The position numbers were made by a program, and so were the translations under genes. Positions 15,267 through 24,005 of a DNA stretch of 28,360 nt are shown here, piece by piece. The notes under the pieces were generated by a model. It worked only from the letters and a program-made list of their open reading frames with translations, was not told the DNA's origin and searched no databases. Source of the stretch: Ruminococcaceae bacterium UBA7127 (lineage in GTDB: Bacteria > Bacillota > Clostridia > Oscillospirales > Acutalibacteraceae); contig DKXL01000005.1 of NCBI GenBank assembly GCA_002493005.1, positions 26,955 through 55,314 on the forward strand, in the 5' to 3' direction. How positions within the stretch are numbered: the first letter of the stretch is position 1; every line of letters starts with the position of its first letter.

Positions 15267-17353
15267 ACTCCAAAAAGCATCTCGCCGTATGAAGGATAAG
15301 GCCAGTACTCTGATGAAGTTTCTGTTTCCATAGAATCACCAATCGCACGCAGCTCCTGCATAATTGCAAATACTGTTTCTCTAAAGTATTTTGCGCTGGC
15401 AAGACCGTCGCCTATGTCATTAGCCTTAAGAACCGCATCCTCAAGCTCTGTTGTCATCTTGCTGAAGCACACAAGCTTGTTTGAAAGGCTTGTGATAAGC
15501 TCCTCTTCAACCGAAGTCGGAATAGCGTCTGAAAGCGCTTTCTTTGCAAGAGCTGTATCTGTGAGTTCTCTTACATATGATGTAACAGCAGGAAGAATAT
15601 TCTTTCTTGCCATATCAATCATTGTAAGCGCTTCAATGTTGATTTCCTTTGAGTAATTTTCAAGTTCAATCTCATATCTTGCGTGAATTTCATCAGTATT
15701 ATAAATCTTGTTATTAACAAAGAGATCAATGTTCTTTTTGTCAATATAGTGTTCAACTGCCTCAGGAAGCGACTTAAAGTTGAGAAGTCCTCTCTTCTCA
15801 GCCTCAACCACCCATTCGTCAGCATAGTTGTCACCGTTGAAGATGATATCCTGATGCTCTGTGAATGTCTTTTTGATAAGAGCCTTAACTGCTGTATCTA
15901 TGTCCGTTGCGTCCTTAAGCTCATTATAGAACTCAGATAGTTCCTGAGCAACCATAGTATTGAGCATAATGTTAGGACAAGCAATGTTGAGTGCTGAACC
16001 CAAAGCTCTGAATTCAAACTTGTTTCCTGTGAAAGCAAATGGGGATGTACGGTTACGGTCAGAGGTATCTTTCTTGAAGTTAGGCAAAACATCAACGCCT
16101 GTTTCCATTCTGACCTTGCCCTTGCTTATATACTCAGTGCCGTTGATAATTGAATCAACAAGTGCGCCTAGGTCGTCGCCGAGATACATTGAGATGATTG
16201 CCGGCGGAGCTTCGTTTGCACCAAGACGATGGTCGTTACCCGATGAAGCAACTGAAATTCTGAGAAGATCCTGATACTCATGAACAGCCTTAACAATAGC
16301 TGCAAGGAATAGCTGGAACTGAGTGTTTGTTTCAGGCTGCTTGCCCGGGTCAAGTAGATTTTCGCCTGTATTGGTTGAAAGTGACCAGTTGTTGTGCTTA
16401 CCTGAACCGTTCACCCCTGCAAACGGCTTTTCGTGGAGCAGACAAACAAGTCCGTGCTTCTCGGCTGTTTTCTTCATAATCTCCATTGTAAGCTCGTTGT
16501 GGTCTGTAGCTATATTAGTAGTAGAGAAAATCGGAGCAAGCTCGTGCTGTGACGGAGCAACCTCGTTGTGCTTTGTCTTGGCAAGAATGCCGAGCTTCCA
16601 AAGTTCTTCGTCAAGGTCTTTCATATAATTTGCAACTCTTGTCTTGATTGCGCCAAAATAATGGTCGTCAAGTTCCTGTCCCTTGGGAGCTTTTGCGCCA
16701 AAAAGTGTTCTGCCTGTATAGATAAGATCCTCTCTTTGATCATACACATCCTTGTCAATAAGGAAATATTCCTGCTCAGGACCGACAGTTGTAATAACTC
16801 TTGTAACATCAGCCTTGCCGAGAAGATTTAACACCTTTACTGCCTCTGTGTTAATTCTTTCCATTGAACGGAGTAGCGGAGTCTTTTTATCAAGAACCTC
16901 ACCTGTATATGAGCAGAAAGCTGTCGGAATATAAAGTGTTCCGTCCTTTGCAAAAGCATAGGAGGTTGGATCCCATGTTGTATATCCTCTTGCCTCAAAT
17001 GTGGCACGAATGCCGCCGCTCGGGAAAGAAGACGCGTCAGGCTCGCCCTTTACAAGTTCTTTGCCTGAGAACTCCATGATAATCTGACCTTCACCGCTTG
17101 GGCTGATAAAGCTGTCGTGCTTCTCTGCCGTGATGCCTGTCATTGGTTGGAACCAGTGTGTATAGTGAGTGCAGCCCTTTTCAACTGCCCAATCCTTCAT
17201 TGCACTTGCAACAACATTTGCAACGCTTAAATCAAGTGGTTCACCGTTCTGGATTGTCTTCTTTAAAGCCTTGTATGTAGCCTTAGGAAGTCTTTCCTGC
17301 ATAGTCTGGTCGTTAAACACCATAGATCCAAATAATTCGGGAACTTTTGCCAT
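15263..17353 (-). CDS. glnN: glutamine synthetase type III (GlnN)
   Basis: This enzyme makes glutamine from glutamate, ammonium and ATP. At 696 residues it has the GSIII length (GSI is about 440-470). It carries the GSIII hallmarks: the N-terminal MTGITAEKHDSF region, VGPEQEYFLID (metal-binding glutamates), KTKHNEVAPSQHELAPIF, VNGSGKHNNWSLST and NRTSPFAFTGNKFEFRALGS. A helical C-terminal region (about 560-680) is typical of the class. The ATG at 17353 has AGGAGCGA upstream. It is transcribed from 17451-17479 through an attenuator and lies head-to-head with gltB and just upstream of amt-PII. GSIII genes are often simply named glnA. Confidence 0.96.
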   Translation of the reverse strand: MAKVPELFGSMVFNDQTMQERLPKATYKALKKTIQNGEPLDLSVANVVASAMKDWAVEKGCTHYTHWFQPMTGITAEKHDSFISPSGEGQIIMEFSGKELVKGEPDASSFPSGGIRATFEARGYTTWDPTSYAFAKDGTLYIPTAFCSYTGEVLDKKTPLLRSMERINTEAVKVLNLLGKADVTRVITTVGPEQEYFLIDKDVYDQREDLIYTGRTLFGAKAPKGQELDDHYFGAIKTRVANYMKDLDEELWKLGILAKTKHNEVAPSQHELAPIFSTTNIATDHNELTMEIMKKTAEKHGLVCLLHEKPFAGVNGSGKHNNWSLSTNTGENLLDPGKQPETNTQFQLFLAAIVKAVHEYQDLLRISVASSGNDHRLGANEAPPAIISMYLGDDLGALVDSIINGTEYISKGKVRMETGVDVLPNFKKDTSDRNRTSPFAFTGNKFEFRALGSALNIACPNIMLNTMVAQELSEFYNELKDATDIDTAVKALIKKTFTEHQDIIFNGDNYADEWVVEAEKRGLLNFKSLPEAVEHYIDKKNIDLFVNNKIYNTDEIHARYEIELENYSKEINIEALTMIDMARKNILPAVTSYVRELTDTALAKKALSDAIPTSVEEELITSLSNKLVCFSKMTTELEDAVLKANDIGDGLASAKYFRETVFAIMQELRAIGDSMETETSSEYWPYPSYGEMLFGV

Positions 17354-17396
17354 TATAAATCGCTCCTATCCAAACTAAAATTTTGACGTAATAACG

Positions 17397-17438
17397 AAAA
17401 AGACGCTGCAAGCCAACTGCTTACAGCGCCTTTGCTGT
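17397..17438 (-). promoter_or_regulatory. glnN leader: hexaloop antiterminator overlapping a terminator
   Basis: On the minus strand, a 12-bp stem with two G-U pairs (arms at 17430-17419 and 17413-17402, 5-nt loop) is followed by TTTTTCG, an intrinsic terminator inside the leader. Overlapping its 5' arm, ACAGC-AAAGGC-GCTGT (17423-17438) forms a perfect 5-bp hairpin with a six-base loop that has A at 1 and G at 4. The two structures exclude each other, as in ANTAR-controlled leaders. No second hexaloop hairpin is visible downstream of the predicted start. Confidence 0.65.
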
Positions 17439-17450
17439 GTCATTGCTGTA

Positions 17451-17479
17451 AGTATATTCCTTTTCTTTTAATTTGTCAA
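17451..17479 (-). promoter_or_regulatory. promoter for glnN
   Basis: On the minus strand, TTGACA (17474-17479) and TATACT (17451-17456) are separated by 17 bp. The predicted start is near 17444, only a few bases before the hexaloop hairpin, leaving a leader of about 90 nt. Confidence 0.78.
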
Positions 17480-17630
17480 TAGCTTTTTTCAAAAAATTTA
17501 TAATTTTGCAAGTTTTTTTATTTTTCTTGCAATAAGCAACGCATTTTTTTGGTTTTAGCTATTTTTTGAACCAAGTTTTTATTTTTTATGAATTTTATTT
17601 TTTAAAAGTTGCAATTTTTTTGATTTTCTA
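17480..17630. other. T-tract-rich spacer between divergent glnN and gltB
   Basis: This 150-bp part of the 470-bp gene-free interval has about ten runs of 4-7 T on the plus strand, many with centres near 10 or 20 bp apart (for example 17554, 17564, 17584, 17594), suggesting bent DNA. TTGCAAG (17506-17512) and CTTGCAA (17526-17532) form an inverted repeat around a T run. I see no gene here. The rest of the interval holds the promoters and leader elements listed separately. Confidence 0.5.
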
Positions 17631-17660
17631 TTGACAAAGTTTAATATATGGTTTTATAAT
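17631..17660 (+). promoter_or_regulatory. upstream promoter (P1) for gltB
   Basis: TTGACA (17631-17636) and TATAAT (17655-17660) match consensus fully, with an 18-bp spacer. The leader to the ATG would be about 155 nt. Confidence 0.72.
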
Positions 17661-17676
17661 AAAAACAATCGATTTT

Positions 17677-17714
17677 GTTGCTTGGACTTTTGATAACAAA
17701 AACTTAAAAGCAAC
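17677..17714 (+). repeat. stem-loop between the two gltB promoters
   Basis: GTTGCTT (17677-17683) and AAGCAAC (17708-17714) form a perfect outer stem, with inner TTTTG and CAAAA around loop ATAA. No T tract follows, so it is not a terminator. It would lie in the P1 transcript and just upstream of P2, where it could also serve as an operator. Confidence 0.5.
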
Positions 17715-17718
17715 ATTA

Positions 17719-17748
17719 TTGACTGTAGATTTTCTTATAATATATATA
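17719..17748 (+). promoter_or_regulatory. downstream promoter (P2) for gltB
   Basis: TTGACT (17719-17724) is followed after 16-18 bp by an alternating TATATATA tract (17741-17748) that can serve as -10. The transcript would have a leader of about 70 nt containing a small TGCAT/ATGCA hairpin. Confidence 0.5.
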
Positions 17749-17823
17749 CGCGCTATGCATCATATATGCAAACCGAATATCTACTTTGTGATTAATTAAA
17801 TTAAAAAGGAAGGGTGGTTCTTT

Positions 17824-20800
17824 ATGGAGCAAACAGAGAGCAGACAGATGAAAAAAGGGCTGTATTCTCCAAAATTCGAACACGATAACTGTGGTATTGG
17901 AGCTGTTGTAAACATTAAAGGCATTAAATCACACGACACAGTTGCCAATGCATTGACAATAGTTGAAACCCTTGAGCACAGAGCCGGCAAAGACGCAGAG
18001 GGCAAAACCGGTGACGGCGTCGGAATTCTTCTTCAGATTTCACACAAATTTTTCAAGAAGGCCACTGCTGAGATGGGCATTAAGCTCGGTTCTGAAAGAG
18101 ATTATGCTGTCGGTATGTTCTTCTTTCCTCAAAAGGAACTTGCAAGAAATCAGGCTAAAAAGATGTTTGAAATCATTGCTGAAAAAGAGGGACTCAGTGT
18201 ACTCGGATGGAGAAATGTTCCGTCAAAGCCCGAGGTACTCGGAAGCAGAGCAGTTGAGTGTATGCCTGCAATTATGCAGTGCTTCATAAAGCGCCCACAC
18301 GGAGTAAAAAGAGGTCTTGACTTTGATCGCAAGTTATATGTTGCAAGACGTGTATTTGAGCAGAGCAACGAGGACACATACGTAGTATCGCTCTCAAGCA
18401 GAACTATTGTATATAAAGGAATGTTCCTTGTAGGCGATTTAAGAAGCTTTTTCCTTGATTTACAGGACGAGGACTATGAGTCAGCCATTGCAATGGTACA
18501 TTCACGTTTTTCAACCAACACCCAGCCAAGCTGGCAAAGAGCTCACCCTAACAGAATGATTGTTCACAACGGTGAAATTAATACAATTCGCGGTAATGCC
18601 GACAAAATGCTTGCCCGAGAAGAAACTATGCGCTCTGAACATCTAAAGGGCGACCTTGACAGGGTTATTCCTGTTGTAAACACCGAGGGTTCTGACTCGG
18701 CTATGCTTGACAATACCCTTGAGTTTCTTGTTATGAGCGGTATGGAGCTGCCCTTAGCTGTTATGATTACAATTCCTGAGCCTTGGGATAACAACGGCAC
18801 AATGAGCCAAAAGAAAAAGGACTTTTATCAATACTATGCAACAATGATGGAGCCATGGGACGGACCTGCTTCAATTCTTTTCTCTGACGGTGATATTATG
18901 GGCGCAGTGCTTGACCGCAACGGCTTGCGCCCGTCAAGATATTACATCACCGATGATGGCAACCTTATCCTTTCGTCAGAGGTTGGCGCACTTCCTGTTG
19001 ACCCTCAAAAAATTGTTGTTAAAGAAAGACTTCGCCCCGGTAAGATGCTTTTGGTTGACACTGTACAGGGCAGACTTATTGATGATGATGAATTAAAAGA
19101 ATACTACGCTTCAAAACAGCCTTACGGTGAGTGGCTTGACAGTAACCTTGTGTGCCTTAGAGATCTCAAGATTCCTAATGCAAAGGTTGCAGAACACTCC
19201 TACCAAGAAAGACAAAAACTGCAAAAAGCATTTGGATATACTTACGAAGACGTTATGACTTCAATTCTGCCAATGGCTAAAAACGGCTCGGAATCAATAT
19301 CCGCAATGGGCACAGACAGTCCGATTGCCGTATTGTCCGACGAACCACAGCCTTTGTTTAACTACTTTAAGCAGTTGTTTGCTCAGGTTACAAATCCGCC
19401 GATTGATGCAATCAGAGAAGAGATTGTAACCTCAACAACCGTGTACATAGGCGAGGACGGCAACATTCTTGAAGAAAAGCCCGAAAACTGCAAGGTTATG
19501 AAAATACATAATCCTATTCTTACATCAACTGATATTTTGAAAATTAAGAATATGCACATCTCAGGGTTTAAGGTTGCTGTTATCCCTATACTTTACTATA
19601 AAAACACCAAGCTCTCAAAGGCTGTCAAAAGATTGTTTATTGAGGCTGACAAAGCGTACAGAGACGGAGCAAACATACTTATCCTTTCGGACAGAGGAGT
19701 TGATGAAAACCATCTTGCAATTCCGTCACTTCTTGCCGTATCTGCTCTTCATCAGCATCTTGTTGCAACCAAAAAGAGAACTTCGCTCGCTGTGATTCTT
19801 GAAAGCGGCGAACCGCGAGAAGTTCATCACTTTGCAACACTCCTCGGTTACGGTGCAAGTGCAATCAACCCGTATCTTGCTCAGGAAACTATCCATCAGC
19901 TTATCGGCGACGATTTGCTTGACAAGGACTACTATGCGGCTGTAAGCGACTACAACAACGCTGTGCTTCACGGAATTGTAAAGATAGCGTCAAAGATGGG
20001 CATTTCCACAATTCAGTCATACCAAGGCTCTCAGATTTTTGAGGCTATCGGTATCGGCAAGGATGTAATTGACGAATACTTTACAGGCACTGTCAGCAGA
20101 ATCGGCGGCATCACGATCAAGGATATTGAAGACAATGTTGACAGACTCCACACATCAGCATTTGATCCGCTTGATTTAGGCGTTTGTGATGAGCTTGAAT
20201 CACGAGGCTCTCACAAATTCAGAAGCGGCAAGGAAGAACACCTGTACAATCCTCGCACGATTTATATGCTTCAGCAGGCAACAAGAACCGGCGACTATGA
20301 GCTTTACAAAAAGTATTCTCATATGATTTCCGAGGAAATGGATCCTGTCAACATCAGAGGCTTGTTTGACTTTAATTATGCCGAAACCCCTGTTCCGCTT
20401 GATGAGGTTGAAAGCGTTGAATCAATCGTAAGACGATTTAAGACGGGTGCAATGTCCTATGGTTCAATTTCTCAGGAAGCTCACGAGGCTCTTGCCATTG
20501 CAATGAATCAGCTTCACGGCAAGTCAAACTCGGGCGAAGGCGGCGAAAGCCTTGAAAGACTGCTCACAAAGGGTCAAAAGGAGGACAGATGCTCAGCTAT
20601 CAAACAGGTTGCATCAGGTCGTTTTGGCGTTACATCCAGATATCTTACATCAGCAAATGAAATTCAGATAAAAATGGCGCAGGGTGCAAAGCCCGGCGAG
20701 GGCGGGCATCTTCCGGGTAAAAAGGTCTATCCATGGATTGCAAAAACCCGCCATTCAACCCCCGGAGTATCGCTTATCTCCCCTCCCCCTCATCATGACA

Positions 20801-22368
20801 TTTATTCAATTGAGGACTTGGCGCAGCTTATTTATGATTTAAAAAATGTCAATAAGGATGCAAGAATTTCCGTTAAGCTTGTATCAGAATGCGGCGTAGG
20901 CACAGTTGCCGCAGGCGTAGCCAAAGCAGGTGCAGGCGTAATCCTTATTTCCGGCTATGACGGCGGCACAGGCGCAGCTCCGAGAAGCTCAATCTACAAT
21001 GCAGGTCTGCCGTGGGAGCTTGGTCTTGCCGAGGCTCATCAAACACTAATTATGAACGATCTCAGAAACAAGGTCATCATTGAAACCGACGGCAAGTTGA
21101 TGAACGGACGTGACGTTGCGATTGCCGCAATGCTCGGCGCTGAGGAATACGGCTTTGCAACAGCTCCTCTTGTAACGCTCGGATGTGCAATGATGAGAGT
21201 TTGTAACCTTGATACCTGCCCGTTTGGCGTTGCAACACAGAACCCTGAACTCAGAAAGAAGTTTATGGGCAAGCCTGAATATGTAGTTAACTTTATGAAG
21301 TTTGTTGCAAGCGAACTTCGTGAATATATGTCAAAGCTCGGTGTTAAAACTGTTGACGAACTTGTCGGCAGAATCGACCTTATCAAGCGCAAAGACGGCA
21401 TCACGGGCAAAGCAAGCGAGGTTGACCTTTCCAACATTCTTAATACTGACTTTATTTCAGACAAGGTCGAATACGCAAACAAGAGTCTTTATGACTTTAA
21501 ACTTGAAACAACTCTTGATGAAAAAGTGCTTGTCAAAGAATTCTCGAAGGTTCTAAAAAAAGGTACAAAGAAAAAAATTGAATTAGACATTAAGAATATT
21601 GACCGAACGTTTGGTACAATATTCGGCTCGGAAATCACCAAAAATCACTTTGACAGTCTTGGAGAGGACACCTTCACAGTCGTTTGTAACGGCTCAGGCG
21701 GACAAAGCTTTGGCGCATTTATTCCAAACGGCCTTACTCTTGAGCTTGTTGGTGACTCAAACGATTACTTCGGCAAGGGTCTGTCAGGCGGTAAACTTGT
21801 TGTTTATCCTCCAAAGCAGTCAACCTTTGAGGCAGGCGACAACATTATAATAGGAAACGTTGCACTTTACGGCGCAACAAGCGGCAAGGCGTTTATCAAC
21901 GGCGTTGCAGGCGAACGCTTCTGCGTCAGAAACTCAGGTGCTACAGCCGTTGTTGAGGGTGTTGGCGATCACGGCTGTGAATATATGACAGGCGGCCGTG
22001 TTGTAGTTATCGGAAAGACAGGCAAAAACTTTGCGGCAGGTATGTCTGGCGGTGTTGCCTATGTTCTTGATGAGGACAGAGATTTGTACACCAAGCTCAA
22101 CAAAGAAATGGTCCAGTTCTCTGAGGTCAGCGAAAAATATGATATTATTGAGCTGAAATCACTGATTGAAGAACATTATAAAAACACCAATTCAAAGCGT
22201 GCAAAAGCTATACTTGACAACTTCGACGATTATATGCCAAAATTCAAAAAAATCATTCCGCATGATTACAAAAAGATGATGTCTGCAATCGCCGTGCTGG
22301 AAGAAAAAGGTCTTACCGGCGAACAGGCTCAGATTGAAGCATTCTATCAGATAGTAAACAATAAATAA
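17824..22368 (+). CDS. gltB: glutamate synthase large (alpha) subunit
   Basis: This 1514-residue enzyme converts glutamine and 2-oxoglutarate to two glutamates with electrons from the small subunit. It has all four parts: a class II glutamine amidotransferase domain whose nucleophile is Cys23 in HDNCGIGAVV, so the first 22 residues are a cleaved propeptide; a central domain; the FMN-binding synthase domain (about 840-1210, with SNSGEGGES and KPGEGGHLPG); and a C-terminal GXGXG beta-helix. The 3Fe-4S cysteines are C1121, C1127 and C1132 in CAMMRVCNLDTC. The ATG at 17824 follows AGGAAGGGTGG. It is divergent from glnN and 12 nt before gltD. Some Clostridia annotations call this subunit gltA. Confidence 0.97.
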   Translation: MEQTESRQMKKGLYSPKFEHDNCGIGAVVNIKGIKSHDTVANALTIVETLEHRAGKDAEGKTGDGVGILLQISHKFFKKATAEMGIKLGSERDYAVGMFFFPQKELARNQAKKMFEIIAEKEGLSVLGWRNVPSKPEVLGSRAVECMPAIMQCFIKRPHGVKRGLDFDRKLYVARRVFEQSNEDTYVVSLSSRTIVYKGMFLVGDLRSFFLDLQDEDYESAIAMVHSRFSTNTQPSWQRAHPNRMIVHNGEINTIRGNADKMLAREETMRSEHLKGDLDRVIPVVNTEGSDSAMLDNTLEFLVMSGMELPLAVMITIPEPWDNNGTMSQKKKDFYQYYATMMEPWDGPASILFSDGDIMGAVLDRNGLRPSRYYITDDGNLILSSEVGALPVDPQKIVVKERLRPGKMLLVDTVQGRLIDDDELKEYYASKQPYGEWLDSNLVCLRDLKIPNAKVAEHSYQERQKLQKAFGYTYEDVMTSILPMAKNGSESISAMGTDSPIAVLSDEPQPLFNYFKQLFAQVTNPPIDAIREEIVTSTTVYIGEDGNILEEKPENCKVMKIHNPILTSTDILKIKNMHISGFKVAVIPILYYKNTKLSKAVKRLFIEADKAYRDGANILILSDRGVDENHLAIPSLLAVSALHQHLVATKKRTSLAVILESGEPREVHHFATLLGYGASAINPYLAQETIHQLIGDDLLDKDYYAAVSDYNNAVLHGIVKIASKMGISTIQSYQGSQIFEAIGIGKDVIDEYFTGTVSRIGGITIKDIEDNVDRLHTSAFDPLDLGVCDELESRGSHKFRSGKEEHLYNPRTIYMLQQATRTGDYELYKKYSHMISEEMDPVNIRGLFDFNYAETPVPLDEVESVESIVRRFKTGAMSYGSISQEAHEALAIAMNQLHGKSNSGEGGESLERLLTKGQKEDRCSAIKQVASGRFGVTSRYLTSANEIQIKMAQGAKPGEGGHLPGKKVYPWIAKTRHSTPGVSLISPPPHHDIYSIEDLAQLIYDLKNVNKDARISVKLVSECGVGTVAAGVAKAGAGVILISGYDGGTGAAPRSSIYNAGLPWELGLAEAHQTLIMNDLRNKVIIETDGKLMNGRDVAIAAMLGAEEYGFATAPLVTLGCAMMRVCNLDTCPFGVATQNPELRKKFMGKPEYVVNFMKFVASELREYMSKLGVKTVDELVGRIDLIKRKDGITGKASEVDLSNILNTDFISDKVEYANKSLYDFKLETTLDEKVLVKEFSKVLKKGTKKKIELDIKNIDRTFGTIFGSEITKNHFDSLGEDTFTVVCNGSGGQSFGAFIPNGLTLELVGDSNDYFGKGLSGGKLVVYPPKQSTFEAGDNIIIGNVALYGATSGKAFINGVAGERFCVRNSGATAVVEGVGDHGCEYMTGGRVVVIGKTGKNFAAGMSGGVAYVLDEDRDLYTKLNKEMVQFSEVSEKYDIIELKSLIEEHYKNTNSKRAKAILDNFDDYMPKFKKIIPHDYKKMMSAIAVLEEKGLTGEQAQIEAFYQIVNNK

Positions 22369-22380
22369 GGAGGGGTAGCA

Positions 22381-23865
22381 ATGGGAAAGCCAACAGGATT
22401 TATGGATTATGTTCGTGAGGATGCCAAGGCATACTCAGTAAATGAGAGAATCAAGAATTTTGATGAATTCCACGAACCTCTCACAAAAAAAGAGCAAGAA
22501 CAGCAGGGCGCAAGATGTATGGAATGCGGTGTGCCGTTCTGTCAGGCAGGAATGAAAATAGGCTCGGCATTTTCGGGCTGTCCGCTCAACAACCTGATTC
22601 CGGAATGGAACGACCTAATATTTAAAGGCAACTGGGAGCAGGCATATAACAGGCTCAGAATTACAAACAACTTCCCCGAATTCACATCCCGCGTGTGCCC
22701 TGCCTTGTGTGAAAAAGCGTGCACCTGCGGTGCTTTGGGCGATGCCGTAACGGTTAGAGCTAACGAGTACGGCATTATTGAAAATGCCTACGAAGAGGGC
22801 TATGCCGTCGCAAGAGTACCAAAGGTAAGAACAGGCAAAAAGATTGCGGTTATCGGTTCGGGTCCGTCCGGACTTGCGGCAGCCGATCAGCTCAACCAAA
22901 GAGGTCACAGCGTTACAGTGTTTGAGCGCAACGACAGAGTCGGCGGACTTTTGATGTACGGTATTCCTAATATGAAGCTTGAAAAGGATATTATCGAGCG
23001 CAAAATAAGCATTATGGAAGAAGAAGGCGTTGAATTTGAAACCTGCGTAAATGTGGGAAAAGATATTACCGCCACCGACCTGCTCAAAAATTATGACAGA
23101 GTAATTCTTGCTTGCGGTGCATCAAATCCGAGAGATATTAAAGTTCCGGGCAGAGAGGCAAATGGGATTTACTTTGCTGTTGATTTTCTAAAATCAACCA
23201 CAAAGTCATTGCTTGATACCGACCTAAAGGACGGAACATACATCAGCGCAAAAGGCAAAAATGTTATGGTTATCGGCGGCGGTGACACCGGCAACGATTG
23301 CGTAGGCACAAGCATCAGACACGGAGCAAAGTCAGTTCTTCAGCTTGAAATGATGCCAAAGCTGCCGGATAAGAGAACGTCCGACAATCCTTGGCCGCAG
23401 TGGCCGATGGTTTGCAAAACCGATTACGGTCAGGAAGAAGCCATTGAGGTTTACGGTCACGACCCAAGAGTTTATCAGACAACCGTGAAAGAATTTAAAG
23501 CTGACGAAAACGGTAATCTGATAGGCGCTACGCTTGTAAAGCTCAAGCCTGTAAAGGATGAGAAAACAGGCAGACTGATAATGAAAGAGGTTAAAGACTC
23601 CGAATACAATGTAGACGTTGAGCTTGTGCTGATTGCCGCAGGATTTTTGGGTTCGGAAAGTTATGTTACAGAAGCATTCGGCGTTGATGTCAATGCAAGA
23701 ACAAATGTCGCAACTGCTGAAGGCTCACATAAGACAAATGTGGAAAATGTATTTGTTACAGGCGATATGCACAGAGGTCAATCGCTGGTTGTTTGGGCTA
23801 TTCGCGAGGGCAGAGATGCCGCCAAAGAGGTAGACGAAAGCCTTATGGGATATACAAATCTTTAA
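22381..23865 (+). CDS. gltD: glutamate synthase small (beta) subunit
   Basis: This 494-residue flavoprotein passes NAD(P)H electrons through FAD and iron-sulfur clusters to the large subunit. N-terminal cysteines sit in CMECGVPFC (C46, C49, C54) and in CPALCEKACTCG, the two 4Fe-4S sites. The FAD motif is IAVIGSGPSGLAAADQL (about residues 155-171), followed by GGLLMYGIPNMKLEK. The NAD(P)H site is VMVIGGGDTGNDCVGTS (about 296-312). GGAGGGG lies 5 nt before the ATG, 12 nt after gltB. A terminator follows directly. Confidence 0.97.
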   Translation: MGKPTGFMDYVREDAKAYSVNERIKNFDEFHEPLTKKEQEQQGARCMECGVPFCQAGMKIGSAFSGCPLNNLIPEWNDLIFKGNWEQAYNRLRITNNFPEFTSRVCPALCEKACTCGALGDAVTVRANEYGIIENAYEEGYAVARVPKVRTGKKIAVIGSGPSGLAAADQLNQRGHSVTVFERNDRVGGLLMYGIPNMKLEKDIIERKISIMEEEGVEFETCVNVGKDITATDLLKNYDRVILACGASNPRDIKVPGREANGIYFAVDFLKSTTKSLLDTDLKDGTYISAKGKNVMVIGGGDTGNDCVGTSIRHGAKSVLQLEMMPKLPDKRTSDNPWPQWPMVCKTDYGQEEAIEVYGHDPRVYQTTVKEFKADENGNLIGATLVKLKPVKDEKTGRLIMKEVKDSEYNVDVELVLIAAGFLGSESYVTEAFGVDVNARTNVATAEGSHKTNVENVFVTGDMHRGQSLVVWAIREGRDAAKEVDESLMGYTNL

Positions 23866-23872
23866 TAAAAGC

Positions 23873-23907
23873 AAAACCGACTTCCGTATTGGAGGTCGGT
23901 TTTTGGT
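23873..23907 (+). terminator. terminator after gltBD
   Basis: AAAACCGACTTCC (23873-23885) pairs with GGAGGTCGGTTTT (23891-23903), with one G-U pair and a 5-nt loop, followed by a T-rich tail. It ends the gltB-gltD operon 8 nt after the stop. Confidence 0.88.
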
Positions 23908-23942
23908 TTTATAACAATTTTAATTTAATTTGAGTAGATAGA

Positions 23943-23971
23943 TTGCTATATTCCGAATGAAATGGTAAAAT
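23943..23971 (+). promoter_or_regulatory. candidate promoter for the m5U methyltransferase
   Basis: TTGCTA (23943-23948) and TAAAAT (23966-23971) are separated by 17 bp, in the short gap between the gltBD terminator and the gene. The start codon lies about 35 nt downstream. Confidence 0.5.
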
Positions 23972-24005
23972 ATTTATATACTACAACAAAGCAAGAGGAA
24001 TTCAT

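Noticed and set aside
17421..17451. long-range antiterminator TTACAGC/GCTGTAA in the glnN leader
   Set aside because: The upstream arm overlaps the -10 box and would not be transcribed from the predicted start; the hexaloop hairpin explains the switch better.
17480..17630. replication origin or DnaA box cluster
   Set aside because: The A+T richness is suggestive, but I saw no TTATCCACA-like boxes and the position fits a divergent promoter region.
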